Shown: positions 17,431 through 28,800 of the stretch, in pieces | How the letters are laid out: each line of letters starts with the position of its first letter | How positions within the stretch are numbered: position 1 is the stretch's first letter | Source: CAYNWT01 sp964485095 | Lineage (GTDB): Bacteria > Planctomycetota > Planctomycetia > Planctomycetales > Planctomycetaceae | Assembly (NCBI GenBank): GCA_964485095.1 | Contig: CAZAIB010000002.1 | Location: forward strand, 71,351-135,350 | Direction of reading: 5' to 3' | Length of the DNA: 64,000 bases | Notes under the pieces: model-generated | Seen by the model: the letters and a program-made list of their open reading frames with translations, nothing else | What the model was told of the DNA's origin: nothing | Databases searched by the model: none | Translations under genes and position numbers: made by a program

Positions 17431-18186
17431 TCAGCTGGACGCAAACAACACGCCGACCATCAGGTCGTACGCAGCATGCGCTCCAACCGTAATCCCAAAT
17501 CCGCGTAGAAAAAACAGGCCGGCAAAGAACACGCCAGCCATCGCTCGGAAACTGAAGCTAAACAGCGTAAACGAATCCGCTCCGGGCCCAACGTAATGGG
17601 CCACTGCGAAGACAACGCTGGTGGCCAGTACCGCAGAGATTGCCGATCCGCGCCGAGGAACCTCAAACAAGCGGAAGAAGCCGTAGGCAGCGGGAACCAA
17701 ACACAGACGGAACAGAACCTCTTCGTACACCCCCGCCCCGACGAAGGCGACTATCTGAGTGCTGGCCGGCAAACCGATCGCCAGGTCTTTGACTTCCGGC
17801 ATCGCGCCGAAGACTGACGAGTGCACTTGTCCGATCGCGACCAGGCAACACGCAAACAGCAGGCTCTCCGCCAGCATCCCAACCATGGTTCCGGCCCGCA
17901 CACGCCACGGATCTCGAACCAAGACGTGCCACGAGAACAGCACAAACATTAGCATCAGCGGCAACAGCCACACGCTGGAGAGTCCCACAGCCGACAACGC
18001 GCCACGCATCCAGTAGTCGGCTCCGTTTCGAAGCGCTTCCGGATCGTTCTTTCCGAACCAGTACACGCCGACTTCGTAGATGAACAACAGCGGCACCAGA
18101 AACGCCAGGCTCGCCAGCGGCCTTCGCGCGCGAATCCAGTAGTCGGTGGGTTCTGCAGTCGATTCGGTTGGATTCTCGTCAGACAT
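17431..18186 (-). CDS. CPBP family intramembrane glutamic protease
   Basis: 251 aa with about six to eight hydrophobic segments. All Abi/CPBP (Rce1-like) active-site motifs are present: EE-x-x-x-R at 155-160 (YEEVLFR), FxxxH at 193-197 (FAVAHY) and HxxxD near the end (H237-AAYD241). Such membrane proteases cleave CAAX-like or unknown substrates, and many are linked to bacteriocin self-immunity. The neighbouring genes are unrelated (PQQ propeller, cysE). Confidence 0.9.
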   Translation of the reverse strand: MSDENPTESTAEPTDYWIRARRPLASLAFLVPLLFIYEVGVYWFGKNDPEALRNGADYWMRGALSAVGLSSVWLLPLMLMFVLFSWHVLVRDPWRVRAGTMVGMLAESLLFACCLVAIGQVHSSVFGAMPEVKDLAIGLPASTQIVAFVGAGVYEEVLFRLCLVPAAYGFFRLFEVPRRGSAISAVLATSVVFAVAHYVGPGADSFTLFSFSFRAMAGVFFAGLFFLRGFGITVGAHAAYDLMVGVLFASS

Positions 18187-18459
18187 GGATCGCTATTTGA
18201 GTTGACCAGCAGGAAGTGCGTGAACCAGGCAAGCGAACCGGTTCTCTGTAGTCATCGGGTTTCCTGATCGCACCCTCTGAGTACGAAGATGCGTCGTCCG
18301 AGCTATGCAGGTACGAATCATTCAACCGGCAATAGGGCACCTGCCGATTACTCCGTCTGTGCAGCACTCTGATTCTCGCTGATTGCTGCATGACCAGGCG
18401 TCCGCGTGTGACGCCCGGCCAGTTGAACGCTGGCACTGACAACCTTCCGGGGGGCGAAA

Positions 18460-19386
18460 ATGTCAGGTTTCGACAAGCGACAACTGGCTGAACTGGTGGA
18501 GGACGTAGTCGCGACCTACACCAACATGGGCACCATTAATCATCTCGGGCACGACCCACTGCCTGACGCTGATGAGGTCATCGCAATCGCGAACGATCTC
18601 AAAGAAGTGCTCTTTCCTGGTTACAACCGTAACCGGGATCTGCGACTCGAGAACGTGGCCATTCACATCGGAAGTCTGCTGGACCGGGTTCATCTCCGCC
18701 TGACAGAACAAATCGCGCGTGCGATGCGTTCGCAGGGAGGACCCGAACTGCGAATTGCATCAGACGAAACTGACGTGTCAGTTTCTGTCCGTGCTGCTGT
18801 TACTGCAGAGATGTTCCTGAAGTCCCTGCCCAACATGCGTGGGCTGCTGGCTTCCGATGTGAAGGCTGCGTACGACGGCGACCCGGCGGCAAAGTCGATC
18901 GACGAAGTCATCTTCTGCTACCCCGGCGTCGAAGCCATGACCATCCACCGCATCGCCCATGCTTTGCATCGGTTGGAAGTGCCGATTATTCCTCGCGTAT
19001 TGAGCGAGTGGTCGCATCAGACCACGGGAATCGACATTCATCCTGGAGCGAAGATTGGACGTTCGTTTTTTATCGATCACGGAACCGGTGTTGTGATTGG
19101 TGAGACGTGCGAGATCGGTTCGGGCGTCACGCTTTATCAAAGTGTGACACTGGGAGCCTGGTCGTTCCCGCGCGATAGTGACGGGAACCTGATCCGTGGT
19201 GAGAAGCGACATCCCACTATCGAAGACAACGTTGTCATCTATTCCAACGCGACTGTTCTGGGTGGAACCACGACCATCGGCGCGAACTCCAGCGTTGGTT
19301 CAGGCGTGACTCTTTCACGCAGTATTCCGGCCAACACGATTGTCACCATGGAGAGCCCGCAGCTGCGGTTCCGCGAAGCCGCGTAG
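18460..19386 (+). CDS. cysE: Serine O-acetyltransferase
   Basis: 308 aa, the longer EpsC-type form. It converts serine and acetyl-CoA to O-acetylserine, the first step of cysteine synthesis, in the cytosol. An N-terminal helical domain is followed by left-handed beta-helix hexapeptide repeats with the family signature IDIHPGAKIGRSFFIDHGTG, then GETCEIGSGV and LYQSVTLGA. A GC-rich GGGGGGCG precedes the ATG. No other cysteine-synthesis gene is adjacent. The 270-base upstream region shows no recognisable riboswitch. Confidence 0.95.
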   Translation: MSGFDKRQLAELVEDVVATYTNMGTINHLGHDPLPDADEVIAIANDLKEVLFPGYNRNRDLRLENVAIHIGSLLDRVHLRLTEQIARAMRSQGGPELRIASDETDVSVSVRAAVTAEMFLKSLPNMRGLLASDVKAAYDGDPAAKSIDEVIFCYPGVEAMTIHRIAHALHRLEVPIIPRVLSEWSHQTTGIDIHPGAKIGRSFFIDHGTGVVIGETCEIGSGVTLYQSVTLGAWSFPRDSDGNLIRGEKRHPTIEDNVVIYSNATVLGGTTTIGANSSVGSGVTLSRSIPANTIVTMESPQLRFREAA

Positions 19387-19403
19387 CATCGCGCAACCTG
19401 CGA

Positions 19404-19865
19404 TCAGTCAGGTTGGCTTAGCAGTGTTGACGCGTAATGCTGCATTTGCAGAAACGTCTGATGCCAGCCGTTTCCGCACGCTTCGTAGAAATCGTCCGCC
19501 GCCGGATCGTCGGGGAAGCCGGACTGGTTCACTCTTAGTAAGCTGCCATCTTTGTGCGGTTCGATCTCAAACCGCGTCACGAAGTCCGCTTCGAACGGAA
19601 GCGGCCCCTCTTTTGAGTGGTAATGATAGTCGCCGAACACCAGCAGACGGCCAGGCTCCCATTTGGTAATCGTTGCTGATGTGATGTAATCCGGCTGGTC
19701 TGAATCGTCACCCCAGGCGACCGTCCACGTGCCACCTTCGCCCGGCATGACGATCGCGTAAGCCGCCGACCACCACTGTTGGATGTGGCTGCACGTCACC
19801 AGCAGTTCAAAAGCAACTTCCGGTGGCACGGCCAGCAGGATCTCGCGGGTTTGTCGTCGTGTCAT
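19404..19865 (-). CDS. SRPBCC (AHSA1/START-like) domain protein
   Basis: 153 aa from the ATG at 19865, where homologous chains begin (TRRQTREILLAVPPEVAFELL); an upstream in-frame extension to 19919 is unlikely. The family pattern is seen: I-x-x-WWS near the first third, W-E-P-G-R-L, and a C-terminal helix with GNGWHQTFLQMQHY. This helix-grip fold binds hydrophobic ligands or acts as a co-chaperone-like module. The ligand is unknown. The gene is convergent with cysE. Confidence 0.85.
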   Translation of the reverse strand: MTRRQTREILLAVPPEVAFELLVTCSHIQQWWSAAYAIVMPGEGGTWTVAWGDDSDQPDYITSATITKWEPGRLLVFGDYHYHSKEGPLPFEADFVTRFEIEPHKDGSLLRVNQSGFPDDPAADDFYEACGNGWHQTFLQMQHYASTLLSQPD

Positions 19866-19946
19866 GGTGAAACTCTGGTGGTTTGCCTGCCGGGAAACGA
19901 TAATCACAGGCTGTAACAACCCTCTTTGTACCGTGGACCATCGCGC

Positions 19947-20774
19947 ATGTCTCGTGTCAGTTCATTCTTGCTTTTCGCCTCTTTCATGTTCGTCACCCCC
20001 GCGGCAGCCATCGCGCAGGATCATGAAGTGGAACTGGAAAAAGCTCTGGTTCAAACTCGCAAAGCCCAGGAGCAGCTTAAGCGCGAGCTGGATGAGGCTC
20101 GTGCCCACGGCAAACGGATGCAGCAGGAAGCGGAAGAACACCGCCGGGTGGCCGAACGTGCCAGGGAGCAGGCAGAGATGGAACGAACACGTGCGCAGGA
20201 AATGGCCGAACACTTGCGTGGCCGAGGCATAAACCCGGAAAGAGAACTCATGGGACGCCTGGAACGTCTCGTCAGCGCCCGCGAGCTACTCATGCAGGCG
20301 GGTGAATTAGAACTTGCCAACAACGTCGCTGAACGGATGGAACAGACCCAACAGGAGCTAATCCGACTGCGAATCAGAGATGAACAACGGGGTGATCGCG
20401 ACCGGCCGCGCAGTGAACCGAACCAGCGGCGGGGTGATCGTGAGCGCGACCGTGAGCGCGATCAACCGCAGCGCAACGGCGACCGCGATCAGCCGCAGCG
20501 CGACCGTCCGGAAGGACGACAAAACAGGGACCAGGGACGGCGGGATGGTGATCGAAATTCTGCGAATCGCGATCGTGACAATCAACGTAGAGACCAGCAA
20601 CGACCAGCAGGCAACCGAAACCAGGACCGTCGGCCTGACCAGAGACAAGACCGTCGACGTTCGGAAAATGGCGGCGACCGAGGAGGACGCGACGTGGAGA
20701 TTCAGGAACTTCGCGAACAACTCCAGCTGCTCCGTCGTGAACTGGAAGAACTTGGCAAGCGAATTGGTCACTAA
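19947..20774 (+). CDS. Exported coiled-coil protein with Arg/Asp/Gln-rich tail
   Basis: 275 aa from the ATG at 19947, which sits directly before a signal peptide (FLLFASFMFVTPAAAIAQ). Residues about 25-135 are a strong coiled coil (long Glu/Arg/Gln heptads). Residues about 140-240 are a low-complexity Arg-Asp-Gln-Gly-Pro run with DRDR/DQPQR repeats. A short second coiled coil (IQELREQLQLLRRELEELGK) closes the protein. Highly charged exported coiled coils of this kind are common in planctomycetes and have no assigned role. It begins the plus-strand group that leads to the TPM genes. Confidence 0.75.
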   Translation: MSRVSSFLLFASFMFVTPAAAIAQDHEVELEKALVQTRKAQEQLKRELDEARAHGKRMQQEAEEHRRVAERAREQAEMERTRAQEMAEHLRGRGINPERELMGRLERLVSARELLMQAGELELANNVAERMEQTQQELIRLRIRDEQRGDRDRPRSEPNQRRGDRERDRERDQPQRNGDRDQPQRDRPEGRQNRDQGRRDGDRNSANRDRDNQRRDQQRPAGNRNQDRRPDQRQDRRRSENGGDRGGRDVEIQELREQLQLLRRELEELGKRIGH

Positions 20775-20885
20775 GCCTCTGTTCTAACACGGACCTGCGC
20801 GTCCGACGTCAAACCGTTTGCGACGGACACTCCGGCCGCCGCCAACCCAAATATTGCCGCTGCATCTGCCTTCGAAAGTGCTGTC

Positions 20886-21830
20886 ATGCGAAACCTACTG
20901 CTTGTCGCCTTCTGCCTGCCAACCCCCTTGTTCGCGTTCCAGGCCGAACGTGTTCCATTGACGTTTGAGAAACCGGACGAACGTCAGTTTGTGGTCGACA
21001 AAGCCAACATGCTGACGTCCGCGCAGGAATCTCAAATCAAAACGACTGCGGACGCGTTACTGACCAGTACCGGTCGGCCGCTGTTGGTGGTTACGATCGA
21101 ATCAATGGCCCAACATGGCGGGTCAGGGCTGCAGATCAAACAGTTCAGTCGCTACCTGTTTGGCCAGTTGGGCCTGGGTCGCGATGACGTTGAAGATGGG
21201 AACCGCGGCATCCTGTTCGTTGTCTCTCGACAGGATCGGAAGGCTGCAATTGAACTTGGTGCAGACTGGCCTGTTTCGGCCGACCGAAAAGCTGAGGAAA
21301 TCATGCAACTGGCCATCATCCCTCGATTCCGGCAGGGTGATTTCGGTCGCGGAATCAGACAAGGTGTCGAAGCGCTGGCGGTTTTGGCTCGATCACCGGA
21401 CAGTCCTTCGGCTGAGGCGCGTGAGTCTGCCCCAACTGGTGCAGATGCGACCTACTACTATCAGACGCGGTACCCGGATGTTGACAGTCACTACGTTGAA
21501 TACCGGAACACACCGCCGACCGGACCGGGTGGCTTTTGCTGTGTCGGATTGTTCTTCGCCTTGCTACTGCCGCTACTTGGACGGGGCGGTGGGTTCTTTA
21601 GCATCGTTAGCATGATTCTGTTCGGGATGGCCAGCAATGTGCGGACATCGTCCAGGCGTTATCGAGACGACGACGATGATGGCGGCTGGTTCATGGGTGG
21701 CGGTGGAAGTTCTGGCGGCGGCTTTGGCGGATTCGGAGGCGGCGGAGGTTCAAGTTCTGGTGGTGGGTTTAGCGGCGGGTCGTTTGGTGGTGGATTTTCC
21801 GGTGGCGGTGGTGCATCCGGTTCGTGGTAG
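20886..21830 (+). CDS. TPM-domain protein with Gly-rich C-terminus (YgcG type)
   Basis: 314 aa. A signal peptide is followed by a TPM domain (about 35-180), recognised from FVVDKANMLTSAQESQI at its start and the region around GILFVVSRQDRKAAIELG. A hydrophobic segment (about 215-245) and a run of Gly/Ser repeats ending GGGASGSW complete the chain. This layout is that of the YgcG family, anchored in the membrane with the TPM domain outside. It is followed at once by a second TPM gene, a standard pairing. Confidence 0.9.
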   Translation: MRNLLLVAFCLPTPLFAFQAERVPLTFEKPDERQFVVDKANMLTSAQESQIKTTADALLTSTGRPLLVVTIESMAQHGGSGLQIKQFSRYLFGQLGLGRDDVEDGNRGILFVVSRQDRKAAIELGADWPVSADRKAEEIMQLAIIPRFRQGDFGRGIRQGVEALAVLARSPDSPSAEARESAPTGADATYYYQTRYPDVDSHYVEYRNTPPTGPGGFCCVGLFFALLLPLLGRGGGFFSIVSMILFGMASNVRTSSRRYRDDDDDGGWFMGGGGSSGGGFGGFGGGGGSSSGGGFSGGSFGGGFSGGGGASGSW

Positions 21831-21880
21831 CAACCAGTCCGGCTGACTCATCCCAGACACAACACAGAAGAAAGCACAAC

Positions 21881-22558
21881 GTGGAAAATCACTTCACTCC
21901 CGACGAACACAAACGCGTCACCACTGCGGTCGAGCAAGCTGAGGCCAGGACGTCCGCAGAAATCGTGCCCGTGATTGCTCAGGCGTCCGACAGCTACGAT
22001 CGACCAGAAGACGTCGCCGGTTTGTGGCTTGCGGCACTGGCCGTTGCGGGCATGTGGTTTGTTGTTCCGGCCCGAGTTCAGGTGCCGGGCAGTTGGGAAG
22101 TGGCATCGTCCTGGACATCGCTGGTGTTGCTGCTGGGAGCCGCATTGGTCGCGTTCTTAATCGGCGCGTTCGCGGCGAGTCAAATTGACTGGCTGCGCAA
22201 GGTGTTCACTCCGAAGTCTCAAATGAACTCTGCTGTTCTGATTCGAGCCTCGCAGGTTTTCTTTGACAACCGTATCCATCACACCGATTGCGGAACCGGC
22301 GTCTTGATTTACCTTTCGCTGTACGAACGGCAGGCGGTGGTTCTGGGCGACGAAACCGTCACGGAAAAACTTGGGACGGCGGGTCTGGAAAAGATCTGCA
22401 ACGACTTAACCGCACATCTGAAATCCGGGCAGAATGTCGTGGACGCTATGTGTAAGACCATTGAAGTGACCGGCGACCAACTGGGTTCAGTCCTCCCACG
22501 CAGCAGTACCGACAAGAACGAACTCAAAGATGTCCTGATCGAACTGGGCAAGCCATAA
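21881..22558 (+). CDS. Second TPM-domain membrane protein
   Basis: 225 aa from a GTG at 21881 preceded by AGAAG. An earlier in-frame GTG at 21824 overlaps the previous gene and is the alternative. The TPM core reads FTPDEHKRVTTAVEQAEARTSAEIVPVI, then two transmembrane stretches (about LWLAALAVAGMWFVV and TSLVLLLGAALVAFLIGAF). TGVLIYLSLYERQAVVLGD, a motif typical of the COG3762 branch, follows. It is almost certainly co-transcribed with the preceding TPM gene. The function is unknown. Confidence 0.85.
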   Translation: MENHFTPDEHKRVTTAVEQAEARTSAEIVPVIAQASDSYDRPEDVAGLWLAALAVAGMWFVVPARVQVPGSWEVASSWTSLVLLLGAALVAFLIGAFAASQIDWLRKVFTPKSQMNSAVLIRASQVFFDNRIHHTDCGTGVLIYLSLYERQAVVLGDETVTEKLGTAGLEKICNDLTAHLKSGQNVVDAMCKTIEVTGDQLGSVLPRSSTDKNELKDVLIELGKP

Positions 22559-22819
22559 GAGTCGGCGCGGCCATTGGCCAGCGATGAGCTTCAGGAAGAA
22601 ACAGACAGGGAAGAAGACGCGTCAGACCCTGAAGTAAGAAGACGCGCTTCGAGAAGAGTCTGCCTGGTCAAGACGCTCACGACCCTGGCTCACTGAAGTG
22701 ATCCGGATTTGGTTTGCTTCTGAAGTTCGGCCGATGGTTTTTCGTCATTCGGAGCAGATTGTCCTGGATCATCGAGGACAGATTTCGTTTAACGAAAAAT
22801 ACCCTCTCAGCATGCCTTC

Positions 22820-25800
22820 GTGAGTGCGACCATGTTTTGCCTGCTAAATCTGTGTGCGATTTTTCTTACCTCTGACTCTCCTGTTGATACGCAACTGACT
22901 GCAGCGGATGACGTTATCGCCGTGCGTCAGGCTGATGGTGAGTGGAGCTTTCCTGCCGCTGGTGATGCAATCGCCTTGCCAGCGGAGATCCGATCGCCGG
23001 TCGTTGGGACCAGCCAAGTGAAGCTTGGCGAAGGCAGGGTGCGATTGGGGCCTGATTCTGCGATTGGTCTAAGCACGCTCGCGACCGACCCGGACACGAT
23101 TGAAGTAAATCTCACTCGCGGCAGTTGCTTGATCAATGCGATGCGCCCAACCATCGTTCGTGTTGACGGAACGCAGGTTTCGCTGGAAGCCGGTAGTACA
23201 GCAACTTGCGTTGTTCACAGTGACGGCCTGATTTTCCGTCTGGACGCAGGCGCGGCGACGCTTGCAAACGAATCCCTCAAGCCCGGCCCGGCCGTGCTTG
23301 TTCAGGACGACAAGACACGTGCGGCACCTGCGTTTGTTGATCCGTTTCAAAAACAATCGCAGGGAACCGGCCAACTGCTGGTTCGTGATCCGCAAGCCGA
23401 CAGCAGCGTGCGACTGAATCTGGTGCGGTATCACGTCAACGTTGTGCTCATGCCACCCGTCGCGCTCGTGCAGATTGACCAGGTGTTCTACAACCCGTAC
23501 GGCCGCATGCAGGAAGGCACGTTCGTTTTCAATCTGCCTACCGGCGCGTCGGTTAGTCGGTTTGGAATGTACACGGCGCCCGATCAATTGATCGAAGGCG
23601 AACTCATCGAACGCCGCCGCGCGTCGTCGATTTATGAATCAATTGTGCGGCGCAGACGCGACCCGGCGATTCTGGAACAAATCGGGGACAACCTGTTCCG
23701 CATGCGTGTGTTCCCAGTGTTCGCTCGAGACACAAAACGTGTGCTCCTGGACTACACGGTTCCGCTGCATTCGACGGACGGAAAATTCTCGTTCGAGTTA
23801 CCACTGGTGACCGACCTGAAACCGATTCACGACTTCCGCATCACTGGTTCCATCCGGCCGCCCGTTGACGCAAAGGGAGTGACCACGAACCACGACATTC
23901 AGCTGGACGCCCAGGATGACGGGCGGGTCACATTCGATTGGAAGAAGAATCGATACCAACCCACGGATGACCTGCGTGTTGAGTTCAGGCAGCCGCCAAC
24001 GAAAGAGCCAATCATTCGTTCCTGGCGAGCCAAACCGAGCAGTCCGGATTGGTTCCATGTGATCACTGTTCCGCAATCTGCGATACCCAAAACGCCGAAT
24101 GACGAACGGCCGCTGGATGTTCTGATTGTTGGCGACTCCTCCGACCGCGGACGAAAGTTTCGGACCGCAATTCAGAAAACAACGGCGACCGTACTGGAGA
24201 GTCTGAAGTCTGACGACCGGTTCTGCATTGGTGGAGCCGACATTAACTGGCACAGGCACACGGAATGGCTGGAACCAAAAGCCGCGGCGACTGCACTTGA
24301 ACTGCAGCGCAAGGATCTCAGCATGGGGCAAAGCAAGCCGCACCGTGCGTTGGAATCGGCGGCGGACGAATTCACTGATCGTCCGGAAAATCGACGCCGC
24401 GTTGTGATTTACATTGGCGCGGGCGACAGCGACGGCGGTGCACAGACTGATGGACTCAGCACCCGGTTTGCGGAACTTGGCATTGAGTTCTCCGCTGTGT
24501 TGATGAAGGCATGGGCGCAGGAAAAACCGGCGATGGATCGACTAGCGCAACGGACTGGAGGTCGGCTGTTCGAACGACCCCGGGAAGATAGATTGGCGGC
24601 CGGTAATTGGTTCCGACATGTGTTGAGCCGGTTTGCAACCAGCCGCAGCGTGACCTCAGCCACCATCGGTTCGGCCGAACCGAAAGACGTCTTCGTGCGG
24701 AACTCAAGCAGCGGCGGCAGCACACATATCTTCGCCCGGTCCAGGGCAGGTTCGAAAGTCAAACTTGAGATCGCTGCCGGGCGTGGTTCGAGTTCCGCAC
24801 AGCAAGCGTGGACTCTGCCTCAGAACAATTCCGACGACACATTTACCGGAAGACTGTGGGCTCAGCGGCGGTTGGAAGATCTTGCCGCCGAACTCAAACG
24901 CACGCCCGACAACAAGCAGGCAGCGGGAAACATGGTTAAGTTGTCGCAGGAATGGAGCCTGCTTTCGCCGCGGACGGCATTCCTCGTTCTTGAAAGTGAA
25001 GCAGATTACAAACATTGGAATATCAATCGCAAGCGCCGTCGGCGGTATTGGAAGCCTGCAGAGAAACTGGAAGCGATACCGATTCCGGAGGAGCTTAGGC
25101 AGTTGGCCTGGGACGCCCAAGGGCGTCAGAAGAAACGCAAACCGGTGAGTACCGCCGGGGCGATCGCTGAAGCCACTCGCCTGATGCGCCACAGTTTGTG
25201 GTCGGCCGCGATTGACGAACTGGATCGGGTGCAACCCAATACTCCCCAGACAGCGCGGGAGATATTGGATCTTCGAACCAGGATTCGTGAGGCTCAACAA
25301 CAGCAGATATTTCTGACACAGCACGAATCGCTGGCCGAGTGGTTTGATCGCACCAGGTATTCGGCCCGCAAGCTACTGCTCCCGCGTTCGCAGGCCGTGG
25401 GTTACGGGTCAAGCAGCCCGGAGTTTCGAAGGTACTTTCCACAGGCCAGCAAAATGTTGCAGAAGGTACCGGGGCGAATCCCACGCATGGATGGTCGGGG
25501 GCTGATGAATTGGGTGGAGCGCAAAACGGGAGTCCCTGTCCTGTGGGATCACCTGGCAATGGAGGAACTTCAAATCGAAGACCCGGAAGATGTTGAGTTC
25601 GAACTACGCGGAACGCGTCCGCTGACCTTGAAAAATGCTTTGAAAAACCTGTTGGTCGTTGATGATGTTGACGAACCGCTGACGTTCATGCAGAAACGAA
25701 ACGCAATTGTCCTGACAACTCAGGCTGAAGCTGCGGATGAAGCAAACTACGACACACGAGTCCTTCCGGTTCATGACTTGTTGGACCTGAATCGCCGAGC

Positions 25801-28800
25801 TTCACGTGGCCAGTTGGTGAACCCATTCATCGATATTGAGGACGACTTCCGGGCAAGAGTTCGGGAAAAACTACAGCGGCCAATTGTCTGCGATGGTGAG
25901 GATATCACTCTCCAGGAATGGGCAGACGTGCTGGCGGAACACCTGGGAGAAAACGTTCTCCTGGACCCACTGGCTTTGGAAGAGCTTCGACTTGAGCGAG
26001 ACACTGTCGTGGAACCAGCCCATCGGGGGCATGACATTTCCTTGTCACACGCGATGGAGTTCAAGAATGTCGATGAGCCGCTAACTCTGCTCCCCAAAGG
26101 TGAGGCCGTCTGGATTACCACACTGGCTGAAGCGGACGACGAGGCGAACTACACGACCAAAGTCTATCCCGTCGGCGCACTGCTAACCGAGTTCCCCGCG
26201 GAAGAAGCAGAAGCCCGGGGCCTGGGACCGTTTGGGTGGGGAACCTCAGGCTGGCTGGGAGCTGGTGGTGGAGGTTTCGGTGGTGGCGGCTTGGGTGGTG
26301 GAGGTTTCGGTGTTGGAGGTTTCGGTGGCGGTGGCGGTGGCCTTGGCGGCGGTGGACTTGGCGGCGGTGGACTTGGTGGCGGCGGACTTGGTGGCGGCGG
26401 ACTTGGTGGCGGAGGGCTTGGTGGCGGTGGGGGCCTTGGCGGAGGCGGCATTAGTCCGCCACAAACCGCACCCGCAGGTGTCGGCATCAGTGGCCTGGAA
26501 GACGACTCAGCCGAACCGGTTCAGGAACAGGTAGCCGATGACTCAAAGTTGGCTTCGGAGGACTTAGCCGGAACCGCGATTGAGGACCTCCCAATCGAAC
26601 CTGCCTCTGAACGCATTGTTGATTTTCAGGAACTAATGGACGCAATCAGAAGTGCCTCTCGCCCACCCGCGTTGTGGCAAATGGACGACGGCGAAGGCGG
26701 TTCGATGGCTCCGTTCCTCCCATCGCTAAGTCTCATCGTTCGCCAAAACAAAGGGGCGCACAGGCTAATCGAGAAATTGCTGGACGATCTCAAACGGCAA
26801 CCTCCGGTTGCGGGGCTAATACCAGCTACGCCCAAACGCTCGTACTATCAATTTCTGACTGATCTCATTCGAACCCAAACTCGGCCGCCGGCGCTCTGGC
26901 AAGCAGAGGATGGCGAGGGAGGAAGCGTGTTGGCCAACACGGCGAGAGGTTCGCTGATCATTCGACAAAGCGGAGAGGTCCATGAGCAAATATATAACCT
27001 TCTGACCAGGCTGCGACGTTCTGTTGTGAACCAGAAGGCCAAAGCCGGCGCGTTGAAGTTCCAGTATTTTGAGAAGAGTGACTGGCAAATGACTGCGGTC
27101 ACAGAGGCAGAACTGACCACGCTGAAAGTTCGTAACGAACCGGGAACCGGCCACTGGCGACACTCAACCAGTGATGCCATGGAAACAGTGGCCATTCACC
27201 GCACTGACGAATTGCTTCGAGGCCGAATCGGTGCCATCGAAACCAACGTCAGCGGCCCCCAGGTGAAAACCATTTGGCCCGACTTACGCCTGCTTGAAGA
27301 AACAACGGACAGCGATGCAGCAAAGCAGGCTCTCGACATCGCGCTACCGTGGTTGCCACATCGTTCGAATCAGGAACTGGCACGCATGTTTGAGATTACC
27401 GAAACCGCTCAGGATGATTCGACGGTGACACTGAAAATGCAGATCGCCAGCAGCAACCACAATTTCGTCACGGCCGAATATGTCAAAGACACCGGGCGAC
27501 TTCGCTCATGGACAGTGAACATCAATGGCCAGCGAACCTATCGGCTTCGATTCCAGTACGCGAACAATCTGCAAACAGTGTCGGTCGTGTTCCCGGAACT
27601 GCACACTGAGACATGGACCGCACAGGCAAACGCGTTCGACTTCAACGAGGCCGATGAAACCTACGTGCTCCACAAGCCCGCGCCAGCAGTGACCGTGAAT
27701 TCGCCCGCCCAGCCAAAGTTCACGCGGATGCTAAAGGCTCTCAATTCGGGCGATGCCAGTGCAGCCGTCCGGTTGGCCGATCAAATTCTCGAGGCTCATC
27801 CAAACCACGCTCTGACCCTGTTCCTCAAAGCTCAGTGCCACGACTATTCTAGTCTAGCCGTCACGCGGGCAGAGGCGCTAAGTTACCTGAAAACAGCCGC
27901 GAAGAACCAGACGATCGTTCGCTGGCTGGATAAGACTGAGTTCGGGTTCCTGACGTCTTACGAAGCCTACGAATTGCAGTCGACACTGCCAACAAAGGCC
28001 CGCACCAACGACGATCGGCAACGCCTTGCCGAACTTGCTTTGCAGGCTCACCGACCCGCCAACGCGCTTGAGCAGTTGGATGCGATTCAGGACATGAAGC
28101 CGACGCACAAACTCATCAACCTACGAGTAAAGGCGTTGTTGGAGCAGGGCGAACTGGAAAAGCTAACCTCGATTGTCGAGGACCTCTCACGCAGCGATTT
28201 TGATGACACGTCGTTGCTTGAAGTCGCCAGTCTGCTGCGAGCTCGAAGGCGACCGTCTTTGACAGAGACAATTCTGTCTGCAATCTTGAAGCGTTACGAC
28301 GGCAAACAGGTTCCTCAGGAAATCCTCCGACACTGCGCGTACCGCAGCAGCTACCCGAAGCGAGCCGAACGATTGTTCGCCTTGCTACAAGCGTTGCCAA
28401 AGAATCGGCGGACGGCCAGGCGAACCGCTACCGGCGAATTGATTGACTGCTTCCAGGATTCATCGCATGCGGTGAAGGCCCTGCAGTTTGCGAAACAGAC
28501 GCCCGATCACAGCCTGCGTGTGGCACTCATCGCAAAGGCTGAATACCTGGGGGCCAGTAATGCCACAGTCGCAGAGATGCTGCTGCCGAGTTTGCAACAC
28601 GGCGACGTTAGTGATCGTCAACTAAACTGGCTTAGCCATCAGATTTACTTCAACCAGTCCACTGTCACCAAGTATGTCGAACACGTCGAAGCCCGTATCC
28701 GCCACGGCAACCACGTGACCTCGCGAATGTATTCAATGCTGGAAAGCGCCTACCTGCAAGTCGACAAAGCCAACCTTGCCCCCAGAGCAAGATCGCAGGC

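Noticed and set aside
20358..20790. Three overlapping frames of 135-138 codons
   Set aside because: They are shadows of the Arg/Asp-rich low-complexity region of the coiled-coil gene.
26164..26487. Pro/Ser-rich minus-strand frame
   Set aside because: It is only the antisense reading of the Gly-rich minisatellite.
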